Positions 28,131 through 36,766 of a stretch of DNA of 64,000 bases are shown here, one piece after another. Numbering within the stretch: the stretch's first letter is position 1; every line of letters begins with the position of its first letter. The DNA comes from Spirobacillus cienkowskii (GTDB lineage: Bacteria > Bdellovibrionota_B > Oligoflexia > Silvanigrellales > Silvanigrellaceae), in assembly GCF_037081835.1 (NCBI RefSeq), contig NZ_CP146516.1:2045577-2109576 (forward strand). Reading direction: 5' to 3'. Both the position numbers and the translations under genes were made by a program. Below the pieces are notes generated by a model. The model was not told the DNA's origin, ran no database searches, and saw nothing but the letters and a program-made list of their open reading frames with translations.

Positions 28131-30002
28131 TCAATGAGCATCCAAATTTTTAATATCTATTTGTGGCAACAAATTTTTAATATCTATTTGCGGCAACCAA
28201 AACTTAACTTCTTGTTTTTTTGTAATAATTTTATTATTGCTGGGTATATCATAAACATAAACCTCAATGTAAAAAGATTTAGCGAGTGCAGAAGCATTGT
28301 CTTTAATTTGGTTTAATTCCTCATCAGAAAGCTTTAATAAATAATTATTATTTTTACTTTCTAAAACGTTATCTCCTATTTTATATTCTACACGATATCT
28401 CCTCATCCCGTCATTAGTACTCAAGTCTAAATTTTCATTACTGTTAAGCGTTATATTAACATTCAAATTACATTCATCATTTAGCTTAAAACTAGAAAAA
28501 GAAAATTTTGATATATTTTTACAACTTAATTGAACAGATTTTATATCTGAAATAATGTGTAATTTAAATTGTGCTGTAATATTAGGAAATTTCACCATGC
28601 GTAATGTAAAAAAGGAAGGGTCTAAAGAGGATCTTTGAAGTTTAAGCGGCGCAATAAAATTAAATAACACAGAGTCATCTTCGCTATTAACAATGGAGTT
28701 TAGTTTAATAATTTCTTTACTATCATGATCCAATATTTCATAACCGTTTATATCTGTTGCAAAATGCGTTGTTTGTTCAGTGGAACTTAAAGTTTTCGTT
28801 AAATTAATTTTAAAGTTTTCTGTTTTTTGCCCAGATTTTACAGAAATTAAATGATTGCCAGATGATCCTAAATCTAATAAAAATATTGGTTTAGATTCAA
28901 ATAATTTGTATTCAGGTGGTTTTGCCGCTTTAAATGAAGCAATACTTGTTTTGCCCTCGTAATTTATGCTTAAGTCAACAGGATCATCTTTTGTAGGATA
29001 AATTTTTTCTGTTCTGCTGATAATTTTATATGCACAAATTTTTTCTTCTTCTGGTAACACACTAAAATTACTTTGTAGTGGCTGCAGTTTGGTTTCAAGC
29101 AATTCGGGATTGGTAATAAAATGTTCTTTTTCAGCTAAATCCTTTGCAATAACACGATAAGGAATACATGTGCCAATTGGAATAGAATTTACATTGTTAT
29201 GATCAATAAAAATAGAATTAATTTTAGGAGAGTTAGAATGAGTGCCTTTTTCTACAAGTTGCACTGTAAAATCGTACTTTACATTAGGAGCAGCATCCTT
29301 AACACTTAAGCTCAACGGGTATGTGCCAAAAGAAAGACCGCCAGGCATAGTAAAAGAAAACAATTCCTTATGAGTTCCTCGCACGATATTTAAAGGTATA
29401 GGTTTTCCACCATTGGGCGTTACAACAAGCGAAAGAACACTGTTTGGACTCTGACCAGAAGAAGTTAAACTTTGATAACTTTCATTAATTTTGCGACGCA
29501 CCATAATATGAAATGGCTTTATTTGCTCTCCTTTTGGCACAAATATGTTTTTTTGCTCCGTTGAAAGTTTAATATCAATAATTGATGGAAGCTTTGCGCC
29601 AACCTTTAGCTCATCAAAAGTTTTGATTGCCCCTAGTTCAAGAACAAGCTGTGCCGTTGCATCAAGAGGAGCTGCTGTTTCAATTGATCTTAAAATATTG
29701 AACGCACAAACTCTTTGCAAATTTTTGTCGAGCGTAAAATAATTATTGTCATCCTTCAGTTTTAAATTCTCTTTAACATATGAAAAATCAGTAGTGATTA
29801 TTTTATAATTGCTACAGGTACCAGAAGGTATAGATTTATACTCAAATTCAATTTTAGTGTCTTTAATAAGATTTTCTTGTTGCAAAACAGAATCCGCTCT
29901 AGATTTATGCAAAACTTTGCCATTTTTATGATTACAACTCAAATGTATGAGTAGTAATAAAATAAAAACACATGCATTGAGAAAGCCTATATATAGGGGC
30001 AT
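28131..30002 (-). CDS. Large predicted lipoprotein, distant member of the local lipoprotein family
   Basis: The 623-residue protein has a lipoprotein signal ending IHLSC (Cys near 23). It has two copies of an N-terminal-type module, each starting with IPSGTCxxY or IPIGTCxPY followed by ICAY/VCAF. The same module begins the lipoprotein at 43750 (IPSGTCAKYELFL ... ICAFDK). The remainder is rich in beta-strand patterns, like Ig-type surface domains. AAGGAG precedes the ATG. The extreme C-terminus carries a 9-residue duplication (LPQIDIKNL twice). It should be attached to the outer membrane; the function is unknown. A 12-bp perfect inverted repeat lies in its leader. Confidence 0.75.
   Translation of the reverse strand: MPLYIGFLNACVFILLLLIHLSCNHKNGKVLHKSRADSVLQQENLIKDTKIEFEYKSIPSGTCSNYKIITTDFSYVKENLKLKDDNNYFTLDKNLQRVCAFNILRSIETAAPLDATAQLVLELGAIKTFDELKVGAKLPSIIDIKLSTEQKNIFVPKGEQIKPFHIMVRRKINESYQSLTSSGQSPNSVLSLVVTPNGGKPIPLNIVRGTHKELFSFTMPGGLSFGTYPLSLSVKDAAPNVKYDFTVQLVEKGTHSNSPKINSIFIDHNNVNSIPIGTCIPYRVIAKDLAEKEHFITNPELLETKLQPLQSNFSVLPEEEKICAYKIISRTEKIYPTKDDPVDLSINYEGKTSIASFKAAKPPEYKLFESKPIFLLDLGSSGNHLISVKSGQKTENFKINLTKTLSSTEQTTHFATDINGYEILDHDSKEIIKLNSIVNSEDDSVLFNFIAPLKLQRSSLDPSFFTLRMVKFPNITAQFKLHIISDIKSVQLSCKNISKFSFSSFKLNDECNLNVNITLNSNENLDLSTNDGMRRYRVEYKIGDNVLESKNNNYLLKLSDEELNQIKDNASALAKSFYIEVYVYDIPSNNKIITKKQEVKFWLPQIDIKNLLPQIDIKNLDAH
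28143..28196 (-). repeat. 27-bp in-frame tandem duplication at the 3' end of a lipoprotein gene
   Basis: Units 28143-28169 and 28170-28196 differ by one base and encode LPQIDIKNL twice, directly before the last three residues. Confidence 0.88.
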
Positions 30003-30029
30003 AGTAACTCCTTTGTTAAAAATTATTCT

Positions 30030-30064
30030 TTATAAGTGTAAGTGTTTTTTAATTACACTTATAA
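30030..30064 (-). promoter_or_regulatory. Perfect inverted repeat in a lipoprotein gene leader
   Basis: The arms TTATAAGTGTAA and TTACACTTATAA (12 bp, perfect) flank an 11-base loop, about 28 bp before the ATG at 30002. In RNA it would form a stem-loop just ahead of the ribosome binding site; as DNA it could be an operator. Other lipoprotein genes in the window also have leader stem-loops. Confidence 0.6.
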
Positions 30065-30400
30065 CAATTTAAAATATATTTAAAAATTATTTTTTTTAAA
30101 TTTTTTAAATAAAATAATTAAATTTTTATTAAATAACTATTAAATTAAAGTTATTAAACAATAATAATATTGTTACTTTTTCAAAATAAATCATCTTATT
30201 GAATAAAAGTTAATTTTTACAAATATTTAAAAAAACATACACAAAAACAATTAATTAATAGAAAATTAAATATTAAATTTATATTTAAAAATTAGATTGT
30301 ATTTTTGCAGTAAAACCCCCAGTTACGTATTCTAGGGGCTCAAGTTTGTTTACTTATTTAGGATGGACGAGAGACAATCATGAGTTGTTTTTAAAACTCA
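30065..30400. other. AT-rich intergenic region with terminator
   Basis: There is no gene. It contains the putative terminator of the proline-rich lipoprotein gene (30311-30338). The rest is near-pure A/T and should include the promoter of the 28131-30002 gene, though no convincing -35/-10 pair stands out. Confidence 0.5.
30311..30338 (-). terminator. Putative rho-independent terminator of the proline-rich lipoprotein gene
   Basis: On the minus strand CCCCTAG - AATACGTAA - CTGGGGG forms a 7-bp stem with one G-U pair, followed by TTTTA. It lies about 60 bp after the stop codon. Confidence 0.5.
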
Positions 30401-31339
30401 TTAAATAGGATCACTTCCTGAAGCTGGTTCAGCTGGCGGCAATACAGGTTCTGCTGGCGGCAATACAGGTTCTGCTGGCGGCAATACGGGTTCTGCTGGT
30501 GGCAATACAGGTTCTGCTGGTGGCAATACGGGTTCTGCTGGTGGCAATACGGGTTCTGCTGGTGGCAATACGGGTTCTGCTGGCGGCAATACAGGTTCTA
30601 CTGGCGGCAATACAGGTTCTGCTGGCGGCAATACAGGTTCTACTGGCGGCAATACAGGTTCTGCTGGCGGCAATACAGGTTCTGCTGGCGGCAATACAGG
30701 TTCTACTGGCGGCAATACAGGTTCTACTGGCGGCAATACAGGTTCTGCTGGCGGCAATACGGGTTCTACTGGAGGTGCTGGTTTCTCTTCTGCTGGAGTT
30801 TCGCCTCCACTATTTGAACTGCCACTTTGCATAACTTTTAACTTTTCTTGTAACACGTTAAGCTCTACTTGCTTTAGTTCTTCTGCAGTTTTAGAATCAA
30901 TTTCTTCTCGTTCTTTATTTATTTTTTTTATGTGTTTTATTTTCACTTGATCGGGTGACAATGCTTCTATTTCTGCAAGTTCTTTTTTAAGTTCATCGCT
31001 TTCACTTTGTTTTAGATCATCTTTTATGTCTTTTATATATTCATTTTTTATATCTGTTGCTAAACTTTGATTTACGTATGCAAGTTCAACGTCAATTTTT
31101 TTTATTATTTCTGCTTTAAACTCCTCAGCCGTTTTAGCAGTTAGGGCTGCGATTTCTTCAGTAAGTCCTGCTACAGTTTTAATTTTTTCTTCTTTTTGCA
31201 ATGCATTTTTCTTAATTTGCTCTCTTGCTAGTATAATATTATTATCAGTGCCCCCACTTTTACCACCACAAGATGTCACAGCAAGTGCTGCCAAGCTTAA
31301 ACTCAGAACAGTTAGTTTTACAGAATTCTTTAACTTCAT
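30401..31339 (-). CDS. Lipoprotein with coiled coil and proline-rich heptapeptide tail
   Basis: The 312-residue protein has the family signal peptide (MKLKNSVKLTVLSLSLAALA, lipobox VTSC, Cys24). Residues about 35-175 are charged helical, probably coiled coil (QKEEKIKTVAGLTEE..., LKQVELNVLQEKLKVMQ). Residues about 186-305 are some 16 copies of PVLPP[A/V]E. Such Pro-rich stalks can span the periplasm or project from the surface. The helical part resembles the shorter lipoprotein at 33358-33894. AGGAG precedes the ATG. Expression should come from the promoter at 31535-31562 through a leader of about 190 bases that is shared with the gene at 36720. Confidence 0.85.
   Translation of the reverse strand: MKLKNSVKLTVLSLSLAALAVTSCGGKSGGTDNNIILAREQIKKNALQKEEKIKTVAGLTEEIAALTAKTAEEFKAEIIKKIDVELAYVNQSLATDIKNEYIKDIKDDLKQSESDELKKELAEIEALSPDQVKIKHIKKINKEREEIDSKTAEELKQVELNVLQEKLKVMQSGSSNSGGETPAEEKPAPPVEPVLPPAEPVLPPVEPVLPPVEPVLPPAEPVLPPAEPVLPPVEPVLPPAEPVLPPVEPVLPPAEPVLPPAEPVLPPAEPVLPPAEPVLPPAEPVLPPAEPVLPPAEPVLPPAEPASGSDPI
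30430..30768 (-). repeat. 21-bp tandem repeat (about 16 units) encoding PVLPP[A/V]E
   Basis: On the plus strand the unit is GGTTCTGCTGGCGGCAATAC plus one base. Variation is limited to three positions (GCT/ACT giving Ala/Val, GGC/GGT, ACA/ACG). Near-identity of units indicates recent expansion or homogenisation and implies that length can vary between strains. Confidence 0.92.
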
Positions 31340-31377
31340 TTAAATCTCCTAATTTAGAAATTAAAAACAAAAAAACA

Positions 31378-31397
31378 ATACACAACCAACTGTGTAT
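31378..31397 (-). promoter_or_regulatory. Leader stem-loop, copy 1
   Basis: ATACACA and TGTGTAT (7 bp, perfect) flank a 6-base loop, about 40 bp before the ATG at 31339. An equivalent hairpin with the same arms is present at 36767-36788 before the 36720 gene. Confidence 0.55.
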
Positions 31398-31417
31398 AAA
31401 TTTTGCTTTTTAAAAAT

Positions 31418-31453
31418 ACTGTTAAAGGAACAAAAGACGTATGGATTTACATA
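31418..31453 (-). promoter_or_regulatory. Conserved leader block, copy 1
   Basis: TACTGTTAA-GGAACAAA-G-CGTATGGA-TTACATA (plus-strand reading) is shared with 36809-36844 with only a few differences, inside otherwise diverged leaders. It lies about 80-115 bases before the start codon and within the transcript expected from the promoter at 31535-31562. Confidence 0.55.
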
Positions 31454-31534
31454 AGTTTATCCATAACTATAAATACAAAATTACAAAGCTTTTAAAACTG
31501 TGATATAAAAATTTTGTAAATCACAATTTTTATT

Positions 31535-31562
31535 ACTATAATTACAAAAAAATTTTTGTCAA
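31535..31562 (-). promoter_or_regulatory. Sigma-70-type promoter of the proline-rich lipoprotein gene
   Basis: On the minus strand TTGACA (31557-31562) and TATAGT (31535-31540) are separated by 16 bases. The same boxes with the same spacing occur before the 36720 gene. The predicted leader is about 190 bases. Confidence 0.7.
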
Positions 31563-31821
31563 AAAATTAAATTGAAGTTTATAAATTATTTCTTTAAATT
31601 TTATTAAGTTAACAATTAATTTATAAAACAAAAAATACTAATTTAAATTTTAAAAATTATATAAATACTTATTATTTTATTAAATTATTATAAAAATATA
31701 ATTATACCATTTCCACTTAGATTTTTCGTAAAATAGATTACCATTAAAGATAATTAAATTTGCATAAAAATAGTACGCTTGATTTTTATAAAAAATATAC
31801 AAATAGAATAATATTTTTATA

Positions 31822-32058
31822 ATAGATTCAAAAAATATTTTTGATTGTGGAAGTATTCAATTAAATGATTTTATTAAAACCAAAGCTTATCAATTTAAAA
31901 TTTTAAAAATTTCATCAGAACTAGGATATTTCGCAATAGAAGTAGATGCTATTGATGAGAAAGCAAAAAATTTTTATTTGAAATATGGATTTGAAAGTCT
32001 TTTAGATAACAACAAGCATATGTATATTACATTGAAAAAATTAAGAAAATTAATATAA
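31822..32058 (+). pseudogene. GNAT acetyltransferase (TacT-like), C-terminal fragment
   Basis: An open stretch of 78 codons without a start ends at TAA 32056-32058. Residues from IEVDAIDEKAKNFYLKYGFE through MYITLKK match the C-terminal beta-strand and helix of GNAT toxins of the TacT type (VDAxDExAxxFYxxxGF). The acetyl-CoA-binding GRG/A loop and the N-terminal half are missing. It lies about 70 bp from the IS630 end. Confidence 0.6.
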
Positions 32059-32070
32059 AATACTAACTAA

Positions 32071-32089
32071 TACGCCTTCCACTAAGTTT
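32071..32089. repeat. Solo IS630-type terminal repeat
   Basis: TACGCCTTCCACTAAGTTT matches the adjacent IS end (TACGCCGTCCACTAAGTTT) with one mismatch. It lies 56 bp outside the complete element in the same orientation, and the sequence beyond it differs. It is a remnant of another copy or of a nested insertion. Confidence 0.65.
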
Positions 32090-32128
32090 CTACCACCTTA
32101 ATTTTTTTTAAAAGCGAATTATATTATA

Positions 32129-33321
32129 CGCCGTCCACTAAGTTTTTAACATAAGCTTGCCTTAGGTTTTGAATTCATAATTGACTTGACAATTTTTTGT
32201 GTTAATTGATTCCAACCACTAGAGCATTTTTGAACGAGATCTTCATAATCTTTATAAATTTTAAATGATAAGTGATTCCTTTTAAAATAACTCCATAACC
32301 TTTCAATTGGATTTAACTCTGGAGAAAATGAAGGTAAAAAAATAAATGATATATTTTGGGGTAAAATTAATTTTTTGCTTTTATGTGCACTAGCTCCATC
32401 TAGTATCATAATAATATGCTCATTCTTAGGTACGGTCTTGGAGTACTCATTGATAAAAATTTGCATGTTTTCAACATTTAAATTTGGTAATATCATTCCA
32501 AAATATTTGCCCGTATCTTTGTTAGCAGTAGCATAAATCCATGAGTTTAAATAACCCATTTGAGTTTTAAATTCTGGTCTGATTGGGAAAGGACTCCAAA
32601 TACCAGATTTTATTGTCATTTGTCCAAATCGTGATTCATCTTGAAAATCTATGTTTATTTTTTTTCCTGGATTTTTTACTTTAATTTCATTAATTTTATT
32701 TGGTAAATCTTTAATCCATTCGGCCATTTTTTCTGGGTCATTTTTTATATGCTTTGTTCTTGGAACAACTCTTCTTATTAATGTTCTTTGAAGGAACTTG
32801 TATAACCCACTTTTACTAAATTTTTTTTTAATTTCGTTTTGGATTCTATAATACTATTTATTATTTGGGCATGAACAACTTTTTCCTCATTAAATTCAGA
32901 ATTTAATTGAATGATTTCAGTTTTTAAAATTTCAACTTCTTCTTTATTTACAAAGGATGGACGACCAGAACGTGGTTTATCAAGTAAAAAATAAATACCA
33001 TTATTCTTATAGTTTGAAACCCAATAATTTGCCCGTCCTCTTGAAAGGCATAATAAAGTTTCAATCTTTTTTTCAGAAAATCCTACGGAATATAAAAAAA
33101 TTATAAATAATCGACGTAAAAGATTAAAACTTAATTTATTTTGAGGTATTCTCTTTAAATCATCCATAAGTTGTTGTACATTATTCATTGTGCTGCAGTG
33201 TCCTTTTATAAAAGAAAGTACGAATGTTAACTGCAGCATATCCTGTTTTCAATATTCATCAATTTCCGTATAAATATTTATTTTTGGTTATCTATGTTGC
33301 CAACAAACTTAGTGGACGGCG
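32129..33321. mobile_element. IS630-family insertion sequence
   Basis: The terminal inverted repeats are CGCCGTCCACTAAGTTT (32129-32145) and its exact complement (33305-33321), flanked on both sides by TA (32127-32128 and 33322-33323), the target duplication typical of IS630/Tc1-mariner elements. The length is about 1.19 kb. It encodes one transposase in two overlapping frames on the minus strand. It sits 34 bp beyond the stop of the lipoprotein gene at 33358. Confidence 0.92.
32146..33188 (-). CDS. IS630 transposase made by -1 frameshift (HTH part + DDE part)
   Basis: The first frame (start about 33188, open to 33239) encodes the helix-turn-helix part: LRRLFIIFLYSVGFSEKKIETLLCLSRGRANYWVSNYKN and a DKPRSGRPS linker. 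The second (to 32146) encodes the DDE domain: NIDFQDESRFG (first Asp), IIMILDGASAHKSK (second Asp) and PSFSPELNPIERLWSYFKR (Glu). At the A9 run (plus T 32821-32829) a -1 shift gives KLKKKFSKSGLYKFLQR... and joins the parts without a gap, ending the first frame's out-of-family tail. The element may still be active, as catalytic residues and ends are intact. Confidence 0.85.
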
Positions 33322-33357
33322 TATTACTGGCGCTGCGGGTAAATTTACTGGTTGAAC

Positions 33358-33894
33358 TTATTTGTTTTGTAATTTTTGTAAATGATCCCGTAAGGCCTTA
33401 AGTTCTAATTGTTTTACTGTTGTTGCAGATTCCAACATAACAGCTTTTTTGCGTTGGTCTAACAAATTTATAAAGAATTGTTTAAACTGCTCTAACGAAC
33501 TTTTAACTACTTGTTTTTCTCCATCATCATTTTTAGGTTCAAAAGAAAAGTAACTGTTTAATTTTTTAAACTCATTATAAGCCTCTTCTTCTGTTAAAAG
33601 TGAGTTAATGAATACACAAAAATCATCATACTTCTTCACAATATAATTTTTAGCCGCCTCATCCGACATCGCTTCTATTTTTTCAATTTTTTTTGAAAGT
33701 TTAGCTGGATCTAAATATTCCTCAATATTAGAATATACATTTTTTTTCGCTACTTCAACATTATAATCAGTTCTGCCACTTTTACTACCACTAACTCCAT
33801 TAGATGATCCACTACCACCACCGCAAGAGGTCACCGCAAGAGCCAATAAACCTAAACTAAGAGCGGAAATTTTTAAATAATTTTTCAACTTCAT
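33358..33894 (-). CDS. Lipoprotein, short member of the local family
   Basis: The 178-residue protein has the family signal (MKLKNYLKISALSLGLLALA, lipobox VTSC, Cys24) and a Gly/Ser linker. The rest is a charged helical region ending VKQLELKALRDHLQKLQNK, equivalent to LKQVELNVLQEKLKVMQ in the 30401-31339 protein. After its TAA stop the same frame continues VQPVNLPAAPVI to the IS630 end, which looks like the beginning of a proline-rich tail. The gene may therefore be a truncated version of the tailed lipoprotein. Upstream are a 12-bp hairpin and the terminator of the 34021-36720 gene. Confidence 0.8.
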   Translation of the reverse strand: MKLKNYLKISALSLGLLALAVTSCGGGSGSSNGVSGSKSGRTDYNVEVAKKNVYSNIEEYLDPAKLSKKIEKIEAMSDEAAKNYIVKKYDDFCVFINSLLTEEEAYNEFKKLNSYFSFEPKNDDGEKQVVKSSLEQFKQFFINLLDQRKKAVMLESATTVKQLELKALRDHLQKLQNK

Positions 33895-33943
33895 ATAAAA
33901 TATCCTAAATTAGTATGTAAAATTTAAATTTTTTTTTAGAATT

Positions 33944-33972
33944 AAGGTAAAAAACTTCTTGTTTTTTACCTT
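33944..33972. promoter_or_regulatory. Perfect 12-bp inverted repeat before a lipoprotein gene
   Basis: AAGGTAAAAAAC and GTTTTTTACCTT flank a 5-base loop, about 50 bp before the ATG at 33894 and directly after the upstream gene's terminator. It could be a leader stem-loop or a second terminator. Confidence 0.5.
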
Positions 33973-34008
33973 AAAAAATAGCCCTGGCAGCTAGCTATAG
34001 CCAAGGCT
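33973..34008 (-). terminator. Rho-independent terminator of the 899-residue lipoprotein gene
   Basis: On the minus strand AGCCTTGGC and GCCAGGGCT form a 9-bp stem (one G-U pair) with an 11-base loop, followed by ATTTTTT. It begins 12 bp after the stop codon. Confidence 0.8.
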
Positions 34009-34020
34009 TAAGAAGGGGGA

Positions 34021-36720
34021 TTATTTGGTGTAAGAAACAGGGATAGTAATAACAGAATCTGCGTGTGGTTGGTCTACTGCAGAAGAAGAAATAGCTGAAA
34101 TTTTAATTACATGAGAAGCAATTTTTGCTGCATCAAGTTTGCTTGCCGCATCAGATTTTAACTTCACTTCGTAAGAACCTGAAGTAGTATCTATTTCAAA
34201 GAAATTACTTGTAGAAGGATCTAAAACTACATTCACATTAGCTACAGCAACTGCAGCATTACTTAGGCTACCGTCAGACATTAAGTAACGAATGTCTAAT
34301 TTTTGTGATTTGTTTGCATCTGATAATTTAATACCATAGCCATATTTTGCCAACTCAGAACCATTTACAACAACATATCTACTAGTTTGATATACCGCTT
34401 CAGCCGTAAACGTAAAGGTTTTGTTAACACTGCTATCATGCTTAGATTGAACTGTTACAGTAACAGCATCACCTTTTTGAGCTTTTTCTGTAGCACAAAC
34501 ATAAAGATCAGAAGTTTGATTTGGTTGAACTACGTTAAATTTCTCAGAATTGCTTAAAGATAGTTGTATATCATTAGCTACAATAGTAAGTGGTAGGTTT
34601 TTGTTTGTACCTAAATCATAGTTAACAGCTGCAAGCTTAGCGCACTTTGTTGCAACGTCATTAATACTACCAACAGCAACTTTTAGGCTATTTGCTGGAA
34701 GAGCAGTACTATTAACGTTAAACGTTGCTGCTTGAATAACAGGTTTTGCACCAACATAAAATTTCAATGATAATTTTTCATCACCTAATTGAATGCTCAA
34801 TGGTTTTGGATCAAAAGTAGCGTTAGTTGATGAGCTAAATCTTAGATAATTTGGAAGCGCAGGATCTGCAGCTGCAGAATAAACAGAAGGAATAACTTGC
34901 TGAAAGTTACTAGTCGTTTTAGGCGCATCATAAGTTAAATTGACTTTTGTATCATCAGTTTTGTACGCTAAAATACTTGCAAAGTATGTTTCACCTTGGT
35001 TAAGCACGCTGTATTGTGGAATTTGCGCACCACTAGCAGATATAAGATCAAACGCTGTAAATTTAGCCGCAGTGACTTCAACGTAAAAAGTAGATTCAAC
35101 TGAATTAACAGAAATCTTATAAGCAACTTTACCGTTAGTCTTCACTTTTGGTGCAGTAAATTCAATTGAAGAGTAATTAACTTTTGAATCTGCTGGTAAC
35201 ACCTTAGCTACAAGCTTATTATCAAAATTGTCGTATACAAATACTTCATCTTCTACAGATAAAGGTTGCGCTTTATTTGCACCATTAACTGTTTTAGAAA
35301 CACTAATTGTTGCTTTACTTCCTGCTGGAACACTCACAACTCCACCACTGACATAAGCTTCTTGTGAGCTTTTAGCAAATGTTAGTGCTTTTTGAACAGC
35401 AGAAATTGCATTATAATTACTTACGTCATTGTTAAGTGCATTTATGTCAGTAGTAAGAGTAGCTTCGATTTCACTTGCAGTAGTATTTGGTGCACTAGCC
35501 TTAACATAAGGAATATTTCCATCTCTAGTATATCCAGTTACTGTAATTACTGAAGCTAATGAATCAAAATCGCGTGTAATTTTATTATAAGCAATTTTAA
35601 TATCTTGTAATTTTTCTGATATAATAGTGACTTTTTGAAGTTCTGCTATTGCTGCGTCTAAAGCAGTTTTCTCAGTTGCATCAGACTTTCCATTTTTAGC
35701 ATCAAATGCTTTTTGCGCAGCATCTTTGTCTGTTACAAGTGTAGCTTTTAATGTTGCAACATTTCCTATTAAAGCATTTAAAATTGTTGGAGTTCTTGAA
35801 ATTTCATTTAAATCAGATGCAGTGATTAGTGTAGCAGGAGTCGAAGCTTTATCTTTTAAATCATCAGTATCTAATTGAGTTTTAATTGCAACATAAGCGT
35901 ATTTAATACTACTAACTTGCACTTTAAAATCTTGAAGTTTTAAAAATTTATTATAGTTAGGTTGAAAAGCAGCTGTAATATAATTATTAACTAATTTAAG
36001 TTTCTGCTCAAATTGTTCATCTTCACTTAAACGATCATAACCGAAAGGTAATAAAGAACCAGTTGTACCATCAGCATGTACTGCATTAGATTCCGCAATT
36101 CTTAATTCTTTCTTTGCATTGTTAAAATTGCTTTCAAGACTTGAAGAACTGTTTGGATCAAAGCCTTTTGATGCTACATGAACAGCCTTAACAGAAGCTT
36201 TAACAGCTTCTTTAGGCACAACTTCTAAAGCAGCTTCTTTACGTACGCTAGTATTGTTTTTTAACACAAATTCTACTACGCCTTTATCGCCAACTACAGG
36301 AACAGCTACACCGCCTTTACTTTCTTTAACTGCGCAAACTTGGCCTTTTTCAAACGTAAATTTATTGCTATTTTCACCAACAAATTTAACTACAAGCTCT
36401 TCTGAGGTTGGGTCAACAACAGATTTTTTGTTGTCTTCTAGTTCGATTTCTATTGTAGGATTTGCACAGCCAAATTGTGGGATAGAAAGCTTTTCGTTAA
36501 CATGAAGTGTTTTAACTTTACTTGCATCAAAAGCTTTAAGAGCTTCTGGTTTACCAGTTTCCTCTTTTCCACCTTTACCCGCAACATCAGGATCTGTCGT
36601 TTTACCTGTAGTAACCTTTTCATCTTTTTTATCGTTACTGCTACCGCCGCAAGAAGTGACAGCAAGTGCAACCAAGCTTAAGCTCAGTGCAGAAAGTTTT
36701 ACAGAATTCTTCAACTTCAT
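34021..36720 (-). CDS. Large lipoprotein with conserved C-terminal domain, paralogue of 43750-45573
   Basis: The 899-residue protein has the family signal (MKLKNSVKLSALSLSLVALA, lipobox VTSC, Cys24) and a Gly/Lys linker. Residues about 60-150 form a beta-rich domain with paired Cys (FGCANPTIEIEL ... GQVCAVKES). Residues about 180-460 are helical. Residues about 460-899 are repeated beta domains. The last 300 residues parallel the 607-residue lipoprotein: KCAKLAAVNYDLG / RCAKLTGAQFTLG, LYVCATEKAQKGD / YYVCATEKAKLDD, AVYQTSRYVVV / AAYQTNKFALV. It is probably a surface or periplasmic Ig-like protein. It has its own promoter and terminator. Confidence 0.85.
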   Translation of the reverse strand: MKLKNSVKLSALSLSLVALAVTSCGGSSNDKKDEKVTTGKTTDPDVAGKGGKEETGKPEALKAFDASKVKTLHVNEKLSIPQFGCANPTIEIELEDNKKSVVDPTSEELVVKFVGENSNKFTFEKGQVCAVKESKGGVAVPVVGDKGVVEFVLKNNTSVRKEAALEVVPKEAVKASVKAVHVASKGFDPNSSSSLESNFNNAKKELRIAESNAVHADGTTGSLLPFGYDRLSEDEQFEQKLKLVNNYITAAFQPNYNKFLKLQDFKVQVSSIKYAYVAIKTQLDTDDLKDKASTPATLITASDLNEISRTPTILNALIGNVATLKATLVTDKDAAQKAFDAKNGKSDATEKTALDAAIAELQKVTIISEKLQDIKIAYNKITRDFDSLASVITVTGYTRDGNIPYVKASAPNTTASEIEATLTTDINALNNDVSNYNAISAVQKALTFAKSSQEAYVSGGVVSVPAGSKATISVSKTVNGANKAQPLSVEDEVFVYDNFDNKLVAKVLPADSKVNYSSIEFTAPKVKTNGKVAYKISVNSVESTFYVEVTAAKFTAFDLISASGAQIPQYSVLNQGETYFASILAYKTDDTKVNLTYDAPKTTSNFQQVIPSVYSAAADPALPNYLRFSSSTNATFDPKPLSIQLGDEKLSLKFYVGAKPVIQAATFNVNSTALPANSLKVAVGSINDVATKCAKLAAVNYDLGTNKNLPLTIVANDIQLSLSNSEKFNVVQPNQTSDLYVCATEKAQKGDAVTVTVQSKHDSSVNKTFTFTAEAVYQTSRYVVVNGSELAKYGYGIKLSDANKSQKLDIRYLMSDGSLSNAAVAVANVNVVLDPSTSNFFEIDTTSGSYEVKLKSDAASKLDAAKIASHVIKISAISSSAVDQPHADSVITIPVSYTK

Positions 36721-36766
36721 TTGAATCTCCTAAATTAAGAAGTGAAATTTAAAAACAAATAACAAG

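Noticed and set aside
30430..30768. Regular repeats as a possible CRISPR array
   Set aside because: The units are contiguous with no spacers and are in frame inside a gene.
30499..30834. Open frame of VLLAAIQ repeats on the plus strand
   Set aside because: It is the complement of the Pro-rich repeat of the minus-strand lipoprotein, with no ribosome binding site, and follows from the 21-bp period.
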